Program-made: the position numbers and the translations under genes
Part shown: one piece after another, positions 20,678-31,630 of the stretch
Numbering within the stretch: position 1 is the stretch's first letter
Layout of the letters: every line of letters starts with the position of its first letter
The notes under the pieces: model-generated
Database searches by the model: none
What the model was told of the DNA's origin: nothing
What the model saw: the letters and a program-made list of their open reading frames with translations, nothing else
From: Tissierellia bacterium
GTDB lineage: Bacteria > Bacillota > Clostridia > Tissierellales > Tepidimicrobiaceae
Assembly (NCBI GenBank): GCA_012518955.1
Contig: JAAYRD010000065.1
Coordinates: 1 to 36,223 of the forward strand
DNA: 36,223 nucleotides
Direction of reading: 5' to 3'

Positions 20678-21154
20678 ATGGATACTACTATTAAAATACA
20701 AGTATATATTTTTTTAACTTCTTTATATGGAGGATTGATAGCAGGGCTATTTTATGATATATATAGAATTAATAGATATTATTTTAAGCCCAAAAACATA
20801 GCTACTATAGTAGAGGATTTTATATTTTGGATAGGAGTAGCATTGATATTTTTTTATATTCTGAATAAGAGCGACTGGGTAGAGCTAAGGGCATATGTAT
20901 TTATTGGTTTTTTTATGGGAGGGATTATATATTTAAAGATTCTAAGCAAAGTTTTATTCCCATTTTTAATAAAATTACTTAATAAAATTACTACCGTTAT
21001 AAAGAAGATTATAAATTTTATCATATTACCTTTTAAGTACATAAACAAAAAAGCATCTCCTAAATTGAGGAGGCTGAAAAGAAACAAAGGAATGTTTAAA
21101 GAAGCTATAGGTGAAATAAAGAGACGTACTTCAATAATTTTTAAAAAAAAATGA
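20678..21154 (+). CDS. yabQ: Spore cortex biosynthesis protein YabQ
   Basis: Membrane N-terminus (GGLIAGLFYDIYR, FWIGVALIFFYILNKSDWVELRAYVFIGFFMG); synteny. Confidence 0.9.
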   Translation: MDTTIKIQVYIFLTSLYGGLIAGLFYDIYRINRYYFKPKNIATIVEDFIFWIGVALIFFYILNKSDWVELRAYVFIGFFMGGIIYLKILSKVLFPFLIKLLNKITTVIKKIINFIILPFKYINKKASPKLRRLKRNKGMFKEAIGEIKRRTSIIFKKK

Positions 21155-21202
21155 AGATTTTTTCATATCAATATAGAATAGATTAATATAGGTGGTGATA
21201 CT

Positions 21203-21529
21203 ATGAAAAATAAAAAGAGTAAGAGGAAAGGTTTTAAATTAAGAAATATAATATTATTGGTTTTGATACTGTATATTGGGAAAACCTTCCTAGGCCAAGG
21301 GATCTTGATGAAGGATTTAAAAAACAGAAAGTTGAATGAAGAACAAGAGATAAGCCAATTAAAAGAAGAGATTAGAGAGCTACAAGAAGAAATCAAAACC
21401 AAAGATTCATTAGATTTTGTAGAAAAAGTTGCTCGAGAAGATTTAGGAATGGTAAAGCCAAGGGAGATAGTCTATATAGATAAAAATAAGGCTAAGGATA
21501 GAAACCATTTTATGAACTTTAGAAAGTAG
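21203..21529 (+). CDS. divIC: Septum formation initiator / DivIC-like protein
   Basis: Single TM, coiled coil, VEKVAREDLGMVKPREIVYI motif; synteny. Confidence 0.88.
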   Translation: MKNKKSKRKGFKLRNIILLVLILYIGKTFLGQGILMKDLKNRKLNEEQEISQLKEEIRELQEEIKTKDSLDFVEKVAREDLGMVKPREIVYIDKNKAKDRNHFMNFRK

Positions 21530-21538
21530 TACAACTCG

Positions 21539-21567
21539 TTGACAATAAAACTATTCTAATATATAAT
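21539..21567 (+). promoter_or_regulatory. Consensus sigma-A promoter before the S1 protein gene
   Basis: TTGACA - 17 nt - TATAAT. Confidence 0.85.
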
Positions 21568-21604
21568 TAATAGAGAATATATTATAAGGAGGAGTCATTG
21601 ATTT

Positions 21605-22009
21605 ATGCCCGTAACTGTTGGAAAAGTAGTTGAGGGCACAGTCACAGGTATTACAAATTTTGGTGCATTTGTTCAATTAGGTAAAGGTAAAAGTGGACTA
21701 GTGCATATATCAGAGATATCTGATGACTATGTTGAAAAAGTATCCGACTACTTGAAAAAAGATCAGAAGATAAAGGTCAAAATACTATCAATCACCGATG
21801 ACGGTAAAATAAGTCTATCCATTAGACAAGCTAAACCTAAAACAAGTAATCCAATTGAAATTGACTGGCAAAGAACGGAAGATAGACAAAGAAACATGTC
21901 TTTTGAAGATAAGCTTTCCTCGTTTTTAAAGGATAGCAATGAAAAGCAAGACCAATTAAAAACTAGGGAAGGTAGAAGAGGAGCTGGACAGGGTTATAGG
22001 GACTTATAA
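21605..22009 (+). CDS. S1 RNA-binding domain protein (YabR-like)
   Basis: GKVVEGTVTGITNFGAFVQLGKGKSGLVHISEISDDYVEKVSDYL.KDQKIKVKILSI S1 domain. Confidence 0.93.
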   Translation: MPVTVGKVVEGTVTGITNFGAFVQLGKGKSGLVHISEISDDYVEKVSDYLKKDQKIKVKILSITDDGKISLSIRQAKPKTSNPIEIDWQRTEDRQRNMSFEDKLSSFLKDSNEKQDQLKTREGRRGAGQGYRDL

Positions 22010-22053
22010 AACAAATTATTTTAGTTGTTGGTTTCTAAGTAAATAAACAGAGT

Positions 22054-22091
22054 AAATAAAGGGCAATCTTTACAAAGATTGCCCTTTATTT
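22054..22091 (+). terminator. Rho-independent terminator after the S1 protein gene
   Basis: AAATAAAGGGCAATCTT-taca-AAGATTGCCCTTTATTT, then T-rich. Confidence 0.9.
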
Positions 22092-22308
22092 ATTTTTATT
22101 GTTGTTAATAATGGAACTGTAACTTGTACTTACATAGACCTTATATTAGGTTAACATCCTTGAAATATAGTTATTTGTAGGTTTTTATACAGATTTATAC
22201 ATTAGATGTAATTATTTTATTTTATAGCTATATCATAGCTAACAACCTATTTAAAGCTTTAAGGTTCCTCCATTTAGATGAATAAAAAAACAGGAAATTT
22301 CAATGGTT

Positions 22309-22376
22309 TATGTCAGAAAATTCTTGGATTTATACAAGAAGAACTGACAAAATTAATTGCATTTTTTTGTTACTAT
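22309..22376 (+). promoter_or_regulatory. Candidate Spo0A-controlled sigma-A promoter of spoIIE
   Basis: CTGACA (22344-22349) - 21 nt - TACTAT (22371-22376); 0A-box-like TATGTCAGA at 22309-22317 and GAACTGACAAA overlapping the -35. Confidence 0.5.
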
Positions 22377-22408
22377 GATTTTAGGAAATAATAAATGGAG
22401 GGATTTAT

Positions 22409-24754
22409 ATGTTGAAAGCAGAATTTATTTTACCTAAGAGGAAAAGACTTAATAGAATGTTTGAATTTGATTTAAGCTACATAATGCCTATTATATTTGC
22501 TTTCTTTATTGGACGTTCAAGCATAATGGATCAACTAACACCATTTGGAATAGCTTTTTTGACTTCATACATTCTTGTGGGGAAAGCTAATATATATATA
22601 TTTTTCTCCACCATATTGAGTATATTTTCTTTTCATGGACTTCAAGGTATAGACTATGCAGTTACCGCTACTATAATTATGGTGATATATAGTAAAGCTC
22701 AAAAAATAGGAGATTTTACCCTTATAAAATCTTCGGTTATAGCTGGTATAATATCCATACTGATTAAGTGCTTATCCTTATTTATATTTAAAGAAATATT
22801 TATATATGATCTATTTCTCATTTTATTTGAGGGACTAGTAATTTTCACATTAACCTATATTTTTTCCTATAGTTTTTCTACAGAGTTTATAGGGAGTAGA
22901 TACACCAATGAAAGAATCATATGTACTTTTATTACATTTGCACTAATATTGCTAGGTGTTAATAACTTTTCTATATTTGGAGCATCTATAAAGAATATTA
23001 TTAGTATCCTATTTATTCTTTATTTCGGCTTTACTGAGGGAGCACTTATGGGTGGAGCAATAGGAATAACCTTAGGGATGATATCCTATATCTCTCAACC
23101 TGAGATGCCTTTTATTTTATCCACATATGGATTAGCTGGGATCTTATCTGGAGTTTTTAAGGACTTAGGCAAGGGTGGATCTATATTAGGATTTTTATTA
23201 GGTAATGGGATAATAAGTTTCTATATAAATGGGTATGGGACAAGCTTTATTAGTATGAGAGAATTAATAGTATCTATTATAATGTTTACTGCTATTTATA
23301 AACCATTAAATAATTATTTATCAGGTTATATGAATATTGCTATAGATAGGACTAGAGAAAGAACATACTCCCGCAGAAAGGATCAAATGACTATTAAAAG
23401 GCTTAATGATATATCCAATGTGTTTAAAGAGCTGAGTGCTACCTTTGAAAAAACGGTAAATGATAAAAATAACTATAGTTTTGAAGAAATGTATGAGCTG
23501 ATGGATGATGTAGGAAGTTCCACATGTGCAGATTGTGGTATGAGAAAGTTTTGTTGGGAAGAAGGATTCTATACTACCTATTACTCTATATTTAACATAA
23601 TAAGTCTAATAGAAAACAATAATCAATTAACAGATGAGAATCTCCCTGAATCCATTAGAGATTACTGTATTAACAAAGATAAATTACTAAGGGAAATTTG
23701 TAGACATTTCAATATATTTAAGATAAATAATGCATGGGAAAATAAAATTATTGAAAATAGAGTTTTGGTATCCGAGCAACTAGCTGGGGTGGCGAATATA
23801 ATGGATGATATGATTAAGGATATATACATAGAACCTGTCTTTAAAGAGGATGTAGAAGAGGTGATATGGGCTAATTTAAAAAACAAGAAAGTAGATGTAC
23901 GTGATGTTGTTGTAATTGAATTGGGAGAAGGGAATGTAGAATTTTACATAGAGGTGGATAGAGGGTATAAAGAAAAAAACAATCAAGACAATGTTAGAAG
24001 GATAGTTTCTGATACAGTAGGTATACCCTTGAAAGGAATTTTTACATCTACTGGAGTGATAAAAGAAAAGCAAACATATAAATTTGTTAAGAGTAATAGA
24101 TATAATGCTTTAACTGAAATAGCTTCAAAGGCTAATGACTTTAATGAAATCTCAGGAGATAACTATACTTTTGGAGAGGGGGAAAATGGTTATTTTGCTG
24201 CATTGAGCGACGGGATGGGAGTAGGGAAAAAGGCAAACAATGAAAGTAGCATAGCTATTAATCTACTTGAAAAATTTTTAGAAGCTAAATTTGATAAGGA
24301 ACTTACCCTAAAAACCATAAATTCAATCCTTATGTTAAAGTCAAATGAGGAGATATTTACTACTTTTGATATATCTTTGGTAGACCTACATTCTGGAAAA
24401 CTTCAGGTTATTAAAACAGGTTCACCAGCCACCTTTATTAAGAAAAAGGATGAAGTGAAGATGATTAATTCTCAATCCTTGCCAGTTGGGATTTTAAAGG
24501 ATGTAGACTTTAATATTTATGAGGATTACCTAGAAGATGGAGATATTTTAATCATGATGTCCGATGGAGTATTAGAAGCCAATGAGAATGTAGATGATAT
24601 GGAGAAATGGATGAAACAAACTATTGAGAGCATAGATAGTTTAAATCCTAAGGTTATAGCCAATAGTATATTAGATATAGCTGATAAGGCCAGTGTGAAT
24701 GCTGCTAACGATGATATGACTGTATTGGTTACAAAAGTTTGGAAGAATATATAG
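22409..24754 (+). CDS. spoIIE: Stage II sporulation protein E (membrane PP2C phosphatase)
   Basis: Multi-TM N-terminus; CADCGMRKFCWEEGF; PP2C motifs ALSDGMGVGKKANNES, MMSDGVLEANE, NDDMTVLV. Confidence 0.96.
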   Translation: MLKAEFILPKRKRLNRMFEFDLSYIMPIIFAFFIGRSSIMDQLTPFGIAFLTSYILVGKANIYIFFSTILSIFSFHGLQGIDYAVTATIIMVIYSKAQKIGDFTLIKSSVIAGIISILIKCLSLFIFKEIFIYDLFLILFEGLVIFTLTYIFSYSFSTEFIGSRYTNERIICTFITFALILLGVNNFSIFGASIKNIISILFILYFGFTEGALMGGAIGITLGMISYISQPEMPFILSTYGLAGILSGVFKDLGKGGSILGFLLGNGIISFYINGYGTSFISMRELIVSIIMFTAIYKPLNNYLSGYMNIAIDRTRERTYSRRKDQMTIKRLNDISNVFKELSATFEKTVNDKNNYSFEEMYELMDDVGSSTCADCGMRKFCWEEGFYTTYYSIFNIISLIENNNQLTDENLPESIRDYCINKDKLLREICRHFNIFKINNAWENKIIENRVLVSEQLAGVANIMDDMIKDIYIEPVFKEDVEEVIWANLKNKKVDVRDVVVIELGEGNVEFYIEVDRGYKEKNNQDNVRRIVSDTVGIPLKGIFTSTGVIKEKQTYKFVKSNRYNALTEIASKANDFNEISGDNYTFGEGENGYFAALSDGMGVGKKANNESSIAINLLEKFLEAKFDKELTLKTINSILMLKSNEEIFTTFDISLVDLHSGKLQVIKTGSPATFIKKKDEVKMINSQSLPVGILKDVDFNIYEDYLEDGDILIMMSDGVLEANENVDDMEKWMKQTIESIDSLNPKVIANSILDIADKASVNAANDDMTVLVTKVWKNI

Positions 24755-24816
24755 ATGTAATATATGATGTATTTTAGGATTATACGGGTAATAAAAGGTT
24801 ATAATAACTGGAATAA

Positions 24817-24850
24817 GACTGACTATTTATTATAATTAAAGTAGTCAGTC
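24817..24850. repeat. Inverted repeat after spoIIE
   Basis: GACTGACTA (24817-24825) / TAGTCAGTC (24842-24850); no T-tract after it. Confidence 0.7.
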
Positions 24851-24929
24851 TCGTTATGTTGTGATACTAGAAATATAATATATTTTTAGTAAGAGACAAA
24901 ATCATGTATAATATAGATAGGTGATATTT

Positions 24930-26315
24930 ATGAAAGAGAAGGTTTGGAAAGTGATAGAAGAGCATAGATTGATTGAAGAAGGTGACAATATCGTAATCGG
25001 GCTTTCGGGTGGGCCAGATTCTATTGCCCTTCTCTATGTTTTACTAGAGATAAAGGAGTATATGGATTTTAATATTTTCATAGCACATGTTAATCATGGA
25101 GTAAGGGGCAAAGATGCATTAGAAGATGAGAAGTTTGTACAGAGCTTATCCAGTAAGCTTCATCTGCCTTATTATTGTAGAACTGTCAATATGGATGAAT
25201 ATGCTAGGGAAAAGAGGATTTCTTCTGAGGAGGCAGGGAGAGAGATACGTTATAGTTTTTTTAGAGAGATATTATCTAAAATAGGTGGAGGAAAGATTGC
25301 TGTTGCTCATAATAAAGATGATCAGGCTGAAACATTAATAATGAGATTTTTTAGGGGAACAGGCATAGATGGTTTAAAGGGTATGGAATATAAAATTAAT
25401 GATATTATAAGACCTGTATTGGGTATAGAAAGAAAGGAAATAGAAAATTACTTATTATCAAGGAATATATCTAGCCGGCTAGATAAAACTAATTTGGAAC
25501 CAATTTATAGTAGAAATAGGATACGGCTAGAACTAATGCCCTATATAAGGAAAAACTATAACCCCAACATAGTAGATACATTGTGGAGAACATCTGAAAT
25601 TGCATCTATGGATAGTGATTTCCTAGATCAATATACTGAAAATGCATATAGGAGAATGGTGAAAAAAAGGAAAAAACATAGTATAGTATTGGATAGTATT
25701 CTTTTTAAAAAGGAACATATTAGTATTCAACATAGAATTCTAAGGAATTGTATTCTTCATATAAACCATGATTTACAGGGATTTACTAAAACCCATATTA
25801 CTTCTATATTGAGACTATTTTTAGAAGGGGGTACGGGAAAGAAGGTAGATTTAATTAACGATATAGAAGCTAGAATAAATTATAAAGAGTTAGTAATAGA
25901 AAAAAAACATGGTAATGAAAACAAGGATTTTTTATATAAGCTAAATATTGAAGGGAATACATATATAAAAGAACTTGGTTTTGAAATTAAAACAGAGATA
26001 CTTTCGTTGGACAAAGTTGATATAAATACGAAAAATAGGTTTATTAAATATTTTGATTATGATAAACTACAAGGTAAACTATATGCTAGAAATAGGAAAG
26101 CTGGAGATCGTTTTGTTCCTTTTGGTATGAATGGGAGTAAAAAAATAAAGGATTACTTTATCGATGAAAAAATTCCTAAAGAAGAAAGGGACAAGATTCC
26201 CTTAATAACCGATGAGAAAAATATCATCTGGATTTCTGGATATAGGATTAGTGATTTATACAAGATAACTGAAAGCACAAATAATGTACTAAAAATAAGT
26301 ATCATTAAAAATTAA
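24930..26315 (+). CDS. tilS: tRNA(Ile)-lysidine synthase
   Basis: IVIGLSGGPDSIALLYVL PP-loop; HVNHGVRG; AHNKDDQAETLIMRFFRGTGIDGLKGM. Confidence 0.95.
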   Translation: MKEKVWKVIEEHRLIEEGDNIVIGLSGGPDSIALLYVLLEIKEYMDFNIFIAHVNHGVRGKDALEDEKFVQSLSSKLHLPYYCRTVNMDEYAREKRISSEEAGREIRYSFFREILSKIGGGKIAVAHNKDDQAETLIMRFFRGTGIDGLKGMEYKINDIIRPVLGIERKEIENYLLSRNISSRLDKTNLEPIYSRNRIRLELMPYIRKNYNPNIVDTLWRTSEIASMDSDFLDQYTENAYRRMVKKRKKHSIVLDSILFKKEHISIQHRILRNCILHINHDLQGFTKTHITSILRLFLEGGTGKKVDLINDIEARINYKELVIEKKHGNENKDFLYKLNIEGNTYIKELGFEIKTEILSLDKVDINTKNRFIKYFDYDKLQGKLYARNRKAGDRFVPFGMNGSKKIKDYFIDEKIPKEERDKIPLITDEKNIIWISGYRISDLYKITESTNNVLKISIIKN

Positions 26316-26326
26316 GGAGGAAGGGT

Positions 26327-26866
26327 ATGGACCAGGTTATAAAAAAGGTACTTGTAACATCTGAAGAAATAGATGCTAAAGTAAAAGAATTGGGTAAACA
26401 AATAACAGAAGATTATCGAGAAAAGAATTTAATGCTAGTAGGTATACTGAAAGGAGCAGTAATATTTATGTCGGAACTAGCGAAAAACATCGATATGCCA
26501 ATAATGATGGATTTTATGGCTGTATCCAGCTATGGTAAATCTTCAACATCAACAGGAATAGTTAGAATAATAAAGGATTTAGATTCTAGTATAGAGGATA
26601 AGGATATATTAATTATAGAAGACATAATAGATACAGGCCTCACATTATCCTACTTGGTAGATAATCTAGAGAAAAGAGGAGCAAAATCTGTTAAAATTTG
26701 CACTCTATTAGATAAACCGGATAGAAGGAAGGCAGATGTTCCTGTGCACTATAGAGGCTTTATGGTTCCAGATGAGTTTATTGTAGGCTATGGTCTTGAT
26801 TATGCAGAACAATATAGAAACTTACCTTTTGTTGCTGCGTTAAAAGAAGAAGTTTATAGCAAGTAA
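26327..26866 (+). CDS. hpt: Hypoxanthine phosphoribosyltransferase
   Basis: [70 protein letters not shown]. Confidence 0.96.
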   Translation: MDQVIKKVLVTSEEIDAKVKELGKQITEDYREKNLMLVGILKGAVIFMSELAKNIDMPIMMDFMAVSSYGKSSTSTGIVRIIKDLDSSIEDKDILIIEDIIDTGLTLSYLVDNLEKRGAKSVKICTLLDKPDRRKADVPVHYRGFMVPDEFIVGYGLDYAEQYRNLPFVAALKEEVYSK

Positions 26867-26883
26867 ATCTGCGGATTACTATA

Positions 26884-26912
26884 TTGTTTTTTAGGAGTAG
26901 GTATGCTATAAT
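26884..26912 (+). promoter_or_regulatory. sigma-A promoter with extended -10 before ftsH
   Basis: TTGTTT - 17 nt - TATAAT preceded by TGC (TGnTATAAT). Confidence 0.7.
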
Positions 26913-26955
26913 TCTAGAATATACTCTTAAATTTAGACGGAAGGGAGGACTTGGA

Positions 26956-28767
26956 TTGAGAAAATTTTTCAGAGGCACAAGTCTTTATTTATTGCTGCTC
27001 ATCATAATAATTTTTGCAGTAACTGTATTAAATAAAGATGTAGAACCAGTAAAAGAAATGGATGTAACTGAATTAGTAGAGCATTTAGATGATGATAATG
27101 TAAAAAGCATCATATCAGTAAGTGATACATTGAAAGGTAAATTAATAGATGGTACTCAGTTTACTGTTATTCTACCTGAGGAAATGAGATATACTTTTTA
27201 TTCCGATTATTTGAAAGACAAAGTAGACAATAAAGAAATAAGTTATGGGGCGGAAGCAGAGCCTACTAGACCATGGTTTATTGAAATGTTGCCTACATTA
27301 TTTGTATTGTTAATATTCGGAGTATTTTGGTTTATATTCATGCAACAATCCCAAGGAGGAGGCAACAGAGTCATGTCCTTTGGGAAGAGTAGAGCTAGAA
27401 TGCACAAGGAAGAGGATGGAGAGAAAGTCACTTTTAACGATGTAGCAGGATTAAAAGAAGAAAAAGAAGAACTTAAGGAAATAGTAGATTTTCTGAAAAG
27501 CCCAAGAAAATATATTGAAATAGGTGCAAGAATACCTAAAGGGGTTCTATTAGTTGGACCGCCTGGAACAGGGAAAACCTATTTAAGCAAGGCTGTAGCT
27601 GGGGAAGCTGGAGTGCCCTTTTTTAGCATTTCTGGTTCTGATTTTGTTGAAATGTTTGTGGGGGTAGGAGCAAGTAGGGTTAGAGACCTCTTTGAACAAG
27701 CTAAGAAAAATGCACCTTGTATAATATTTATAGATGAGATTGACGCCGTAGGAAGAAGAAGGGGCGCAGGTCTTGGTGGTGGCCACGATGAAAGAGAGCA
27801 GACATTGAATCAACTTTTAGTTGAGATGGATGGTTTCGGAACCAATGAGGGAATAATAGTCATGGCAGCAACTAATAGACCTGATATATTGGACCCGGCT
27901 ATTTTAAGGCCAGGTAGATTTGATAGACAAATAGCTGTAGGGTTACCTGATGTAAAAGCTAGGGAAGCAATTCTTAGGGTTCATACAAGAACCAAGCCTT
28001 TAGATGAGGATGTTGACTTGCAAGTAGTAGCTAAGAGAACACCAGGCTTTACACCTGCAGATTTAGAAAATTTGACTAACGAAGCCGCATTGCTTACAGC
28101 AAGATATAATTTGAAGAAAATTCCTATGCATATTATTGACGAAGCTTCAATAAAAGTGGTTGCAGGACCTGAAAAAAAGAGTCGAGTTATTAGCGAAAAA
28201 GAGAAAAGACTTACTGCCTATCATGAAGCTGGGCATGCTATTACATCAAGGCTTCTTCCAAATACAGATCCAGTCCATATGGTAACTATTATTCCAAGGG
28301 GGATGGCTGGCGGTTTTACAGCCTATTTACCAGAGGAAGATAGATATTATATGACTAAAAAACAAATGGAAGATGAATTGGTTCAATTACTAGGCGGTAG
28401 GGTGGCAGAGGCATTGGTTTTAGAAGATATAAGCACAGGAGCTCAAAATGATATTGAAAGAGCTACTAAGCTAGCTAGAAGAATGGTTACTCACTATGGT
28501 ATGAGTAGCAACCTAGGACCTATGACCTATGGTACTGATGATGAAGAAGTATTTGTAGGAAGAGACTTTGGCAGAGCAAGGAATTATAGTGAAGAAGTAG
28601 CGGCAGCTATAGATAGAGAGATGAGAAGTTTAATCGATAGAGCATATAATAAATCAGAAGAATTATTAAAAGACAATATAAATGTGCTTCATAGAGTTGC
28701 ACAGGCTCTTCTAGAAAAAGAAACTCTTGATGGAGAAGAGTTTGAAGAGATATTTGTAGGGGCATAA
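26956..28767 (+). CDS. ftsH: ATP-dependent zinc metalloprotease FtsH (likely TTG start)
   Basis: [26 protein letters not shown] zinc motif. TTG 26956 after GGGAGG; the ORF track start at 26884 lies inside the promoter. Confidence 0.97.
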   Translation: MRKFFRGTSLYLLLLIIIIFAVTVLNKDVEPVKEMDVTELVEHLDDDNVKSIISVSDTLKGKLIDGTQFTVILPEEMRYTFYSDYLKDKVDNKEISYGAEAEPTRPWFIEMLPTLFVLLIFGVFWFIFMQQSQGGGNRVMSFGKSRARMHKEEDGEKVTFNDVAGLKEEKEELKEIVDFLKSPRKYIEIGARIPKGVLLVGPPGTGKTYLSKAVAGEAGVPFFSISGSDFVEMFVGVGASRVRDLFEQAKKNAPCIIFIDEIDAVGRRRGAGLGGGHDEREQTLNQLLVEMDGFGTNEGIIVMAATNRPDILDPAILRPGRFDRQIAVGLPDVKAREAILRVHTRTKPLDEDVDLQVVAKRTPGFTPADLENLTNEAALLTARYNLKKIPMHIIDEASIKVVAGPEKKSRVISEKEKRLTAYHEAGHAITSRLLPNTDPVHMVTIIPRGMAGGFTAYLPEEDRYYMTKKQMEDELVQLLGGRVAEALVLEDISTGAQNDIERATKLARRMVTHYGMSSNLGPMTYGTDDEEVFVGRDFGRARNYSEEVAAAIDREMRSLIDRAYNKSEELLKDNINVLHRVAQALLEKETLDGEEFEEIFVGA

Positions 28768-28768
28768 G

Positions 28769-28801
28769 AAAAAGGTAGCTAGGGTTTGGCTGCCTTTTTT
28801 A
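28769..28801 (+). terminator. Rho-independent terminator after ftsH
   Basis: AAAAGGTAGC-tagggtttg-GCTGCCTTTTTT. Confidence 0.85.
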
Positions 28802-29001
28802 TAATATATTCTAGGAAAAGGTGATAGATTTCTATTGCCTTTTTTTTATGAAGTACATACATAATATTGATTGATAAAATAGAAAAGATAAACTATAATT
28901 ATATTGTACTTGCCAATATCTTATTAAAAGAATTGGACGTAAAGAATAGAAAAGATAAAAAACGACTAGTATCCTAATGGAACTAGAGCGGAGGGATTAT
29001 T

Positions 29002-29757
29002 ATGAAGAAAAAGGATAAAGTATTGTCTGTTAGAAAAATGACCATTATAGGCGTATTGGGTAGCATTTCTATAGTTTTGGGCCTAACACCTTTAGGTTTT
29101 ATTCCTGTAGGACCAACTAGGGCAACTATAATGCATATACCTGTAATCATTGGCGCTATAATGGAGGGGCCTGTGGTTGGTGGAATGATAGGATTGATAT
29201 TTGGATTGTTTAGTATATTTCAAGCTGTAACTAGGCCTACGCCAGTATCTTTTGTTTTTTTGAATCCTATAGTATCTGTATTACCTAGAATATTAATAGG
29301 GATACTAACTTACTATGTGTACAAATTATTGCAAGAGATGAAAGGCAAAAGAACTTTTGTGATTTTGAACCTAATTTTAGGAAGTATTATTATTTATTTA
29401 AGCTATGGAATATATAAAAATATTAAAGATAGCGGGGATATGTGGATCCTGTTGATGAATGGGATGCTGATATTTTTAACTCTTGGTATTGGTATATATG
29501 GACGTAATAGGCTTAAAAGCAAAACCATAGATGTAATTATAGCTACGGCAATAGGCACATTGACTAATACCATAGGTGTTTTATTAAGTATATATTTAAT
29601 ATATGGAGAGCAGTTTGTGAGAAAATTAGGGCAAGACCCTATTATGGCAAGAAAGATTATTTTAGGTATTGGTATAGCTAATGGTATTCCGGAAATGATA
29701 ATAGGGATTATAGTGGTTAGCAATGTGATAACCATATTAAAGAGCAGAAGGATATAG
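29002..29757 (+). CDS. ECF transporter S component, possibly pantothenate-specific (PanT-like)
   Basis: Polytopic S-component pattern ([58 protein letters not shown]); immediately precedes coaX. Substrate is inferred from neighbourhood only. Confidence 0.8.
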   Translation: MKKKDKVLSVRKMTIIGVLGSISIVLGLTPLGFIPVGPTRATIMHIPVIIGAIMEGPVVGGMIGLIFGLFSIFQAVTRPTPVSFVFLNPIVSVLPRILIGILTYYVYKLLQEMKGKRTFVILNLILGSIIIYLSYGIYKNIKDSGDMWILLMNGMLIFLTLGIGIYGRNRLKSKTIDVIIATAIGTLTNTIGVLLSIYLIYGEQFVRKLGQDPIMARKIILGIGIANGIPEMIIGIIVVSNVITILKSRRI

Positions 29758-29773
29758 ATTGGATGGTGAAATT

Positions 29774-30547
29774 ATGTTACTAGTAATTGATGTAGGTAAT
29801 ACCAATATTGTATTTGGAGTATATGAGGGAAAAAAGTTATTATATGATTGGAGAATAGCAACGGAAAAAAACAGAACATCGGATGAATATGGTTTACTAT
29901 TTGAGCAAATTTTTAAATATCATGGTTTGTGTCCAACAGATATAGAGGATGTGATCATCTCATCTGTAGTACCTACCTTAATGCATACATTGTCGGCTAT
30001 GAGTATCAAATATTTCAAAAGGCAGCCTATAGTAGTAGGACCTGGTGTTAAAACAGGAATGAATATACTATATGATAATCCTAGAGAGGTAGGAGCCGAT
30101 AGAATTGTAAACGCCGTTGCAGGTTATGAAAAATATGGAGGACCTCTTATATTAGTTGATTTTGGTACAGCTATAACCTTCTGTGCTGTTTCAAGAAAGG
30201 GAGAGTATTTGGGTGGAGCTATAGCGCCGGGAATAATAATATCGAGTGAAGCTTTATTCTTAAGGACTGCTAAGCTACCTAAAGTAGAAATAACCAAGCC
30301 TTATAGTGTTATAGGTAAGACCACGGCTAATAGTGTTCAATCTGGATTGGTATATGGATATATTGGAATGGTAGATCATATTATTGAAAAAATGATGGAA
30401 GAGATGGCTAGTGAGGGGAAAATAGAGACTGTAATAGGAACAGGAGGGTTTTCATCCTTAATAGCTAGTGAGAGTAAATATATCAATAAAATTGACAAGT
30501 TGTTAACCCTGGATGGGCTTCAAATAATATACAAAAGGAATAAGTAG
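29774..30547 (+). CDS. coaX: Type III pantothenate kinase
   Basis: [49 protein letters not shown]. Confidence 0.96.
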   Translation: MLLVIDVGNTNIVFGVYEGKKLLYDWRIATEKNRTSDEYGLLFEQIFKYHGLCPTDIEDVIISSVVPTLMHTLSAMSIKYFKRQPIVVGPGVKTGMNILYDNPREVGADRIVNAVAGYEKYGGPLILVDFGTAITFCAVSRKGEYLGGAIAPGIIISSEALFLRTAKLPKVEITKPYSVIGKTTANSVQSGLVYGYIGMVDHIIEKMMEEMASEGKIETVIGTGGFSSLIASESKYINKIDKLLTLDGLQIIYKRNK

Positions 30548-30565
30548 CCAGTTGGCTACTTTTTC
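30543..30565 (+). terminator. Rho-independent terminator after coaX
   Basis: AGTAGCC-agtt-GGCTACT followed by TTTT. Confidence 0.85.
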
Positions 30566-30582
30566 TAGTAAAATAGAGGTGA

Positions 30583-31566
30583 ATGATGAAGATTGGCAAT
30601 ATAGAACTAGAAAACAATGTATTTTTGGCTCCTATGGCAGGAGTAACGGATAAAACCTTTAGAATTATTTGTAGAGAAATGGGAGCGGGATTGGTATTCT
30701 CTGAGATGGTTAGCAGTAAAGGGCTATACTATGGGGATGAGAATACAGATTCCTTAACTAGCATAGATGAGAAAGAAAGACCTACTGCTTTACAGATATT
30801 TGGCTCTGACCCAAATATAATGGCCAAAATAGTTGATGAATATATTAATCCAAGGGATGATATAGATATACTAGATATAAATATGGGATGCCCTGCACCC
30901 AAGATTGTTAAAAATGGAGATGGTTCTGCATTGCTTAAAGAACCAAAGATGATAAGAAAAATATTAAAAGAAATAATAAAGGTTTCTAAAAAACCTGTGA
31001 CGTTAAAGATTAGGATGGGTTGGGATCATAACAATGTAAATGGAATTGAAGTAGCTAGAATAGCCGAAGAAGAGGGGGTATCTGCACTAACTGTTCATGG
31101 TCGCACAAGGGATATGTTTTATTCAGGAAAGGCTGATTGGGATTTTATTAAAAAGGTAAAAGAGTCAATAAATATTCCTGTTATAGGCAATGGAGACATA
31201 TTTCATCCCGTAGATGCATTAAATATGATTGAGTATACAGGATGTGATGCGGTGGCTATTGGAAGAGGTTCTATGGGTAATCCATGGATATTTAGTAGGA
31301 TAAGGTGTTTATTGGAAGGTGAAAAAGATGTAGAACCTAGCAATAAAGAAAAGATATATATGATAATTAAGCATTTGAATATGGTATGCAATCTTAAAGG
31401 AGAAAAGGTAGGAGTAAAGGAGATGAGAAAGCATATAGCTTGGTATTTAAAAGGAATGAGAAACTCCAATACAATAAAAAACAAGATAAACAGTATTGCT
31501 ACGAGAGATTGTATGGAGGAAGTTTTACTTGAATATCTGCGAGGATTGGATGCATTGGATATATAG
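30583..31566 (+). CDS. dusB: tRNA-dihydrouridine synthase (DusB-like)
   Basis: LAPMAGVTDKTFR, DINMGCPAPKIVKNGDGSALL, VTLKIRMGW, VHGRTRDMFYSG, GNGDI, GRGSMGNPWIF. Confidence 0.95.
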   Translation: MMKIGNIELENNVFLAPMAGVTDKTFRIICREMGAGLVFSEMVSSKGLYYGDENTDSLTSIDEKERPTALQIFGSDPNIMAKIVDEYINPRDDIDILDINMGCPAPKIVKNGDGSALLKEPKMIRKILKEIIKVSKKPVTLKIRMGWDHNNVNGIEVARIAEEEGVSALTVHGRTRDMFYSGKADWDFIKKVKESINIPVIGNGDIFHPVDALNMIEYTGCDAVAIGRGSMGNPWIFSRIRCLLEGEKDVEPSNKEKIYMIIKHLNMVCNLKGEKVGVKEMRKHIAWYLKGMRNSNTIKNKINSIATRDCMEEVLLEYLRGLDALDI

Positions 31567-31630
31567 TAGTAATACCTTTTATATAGTGTTCATATAATAC
31601 ATTATCAAATTGAATATAAGGAGTGATATT

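Noticed and set aside
22100-22300. Roughly 300-bp intergenic region before spoIIE as a possible ncRNA or tRNA site
   Set aside because: Only small palindromes (TAGCTA-tatca-TAGCTA, TTAAAGCTTTAA) visible; no tRNA fold or clear promoter-terminator pair for a separate RNA.
29403-29735. 110-aa minus-strand ORF inside the ECF S component gene
   Set aside because: Antisense of a membrane protein; isoleucine-rich shadow frame without independent support.
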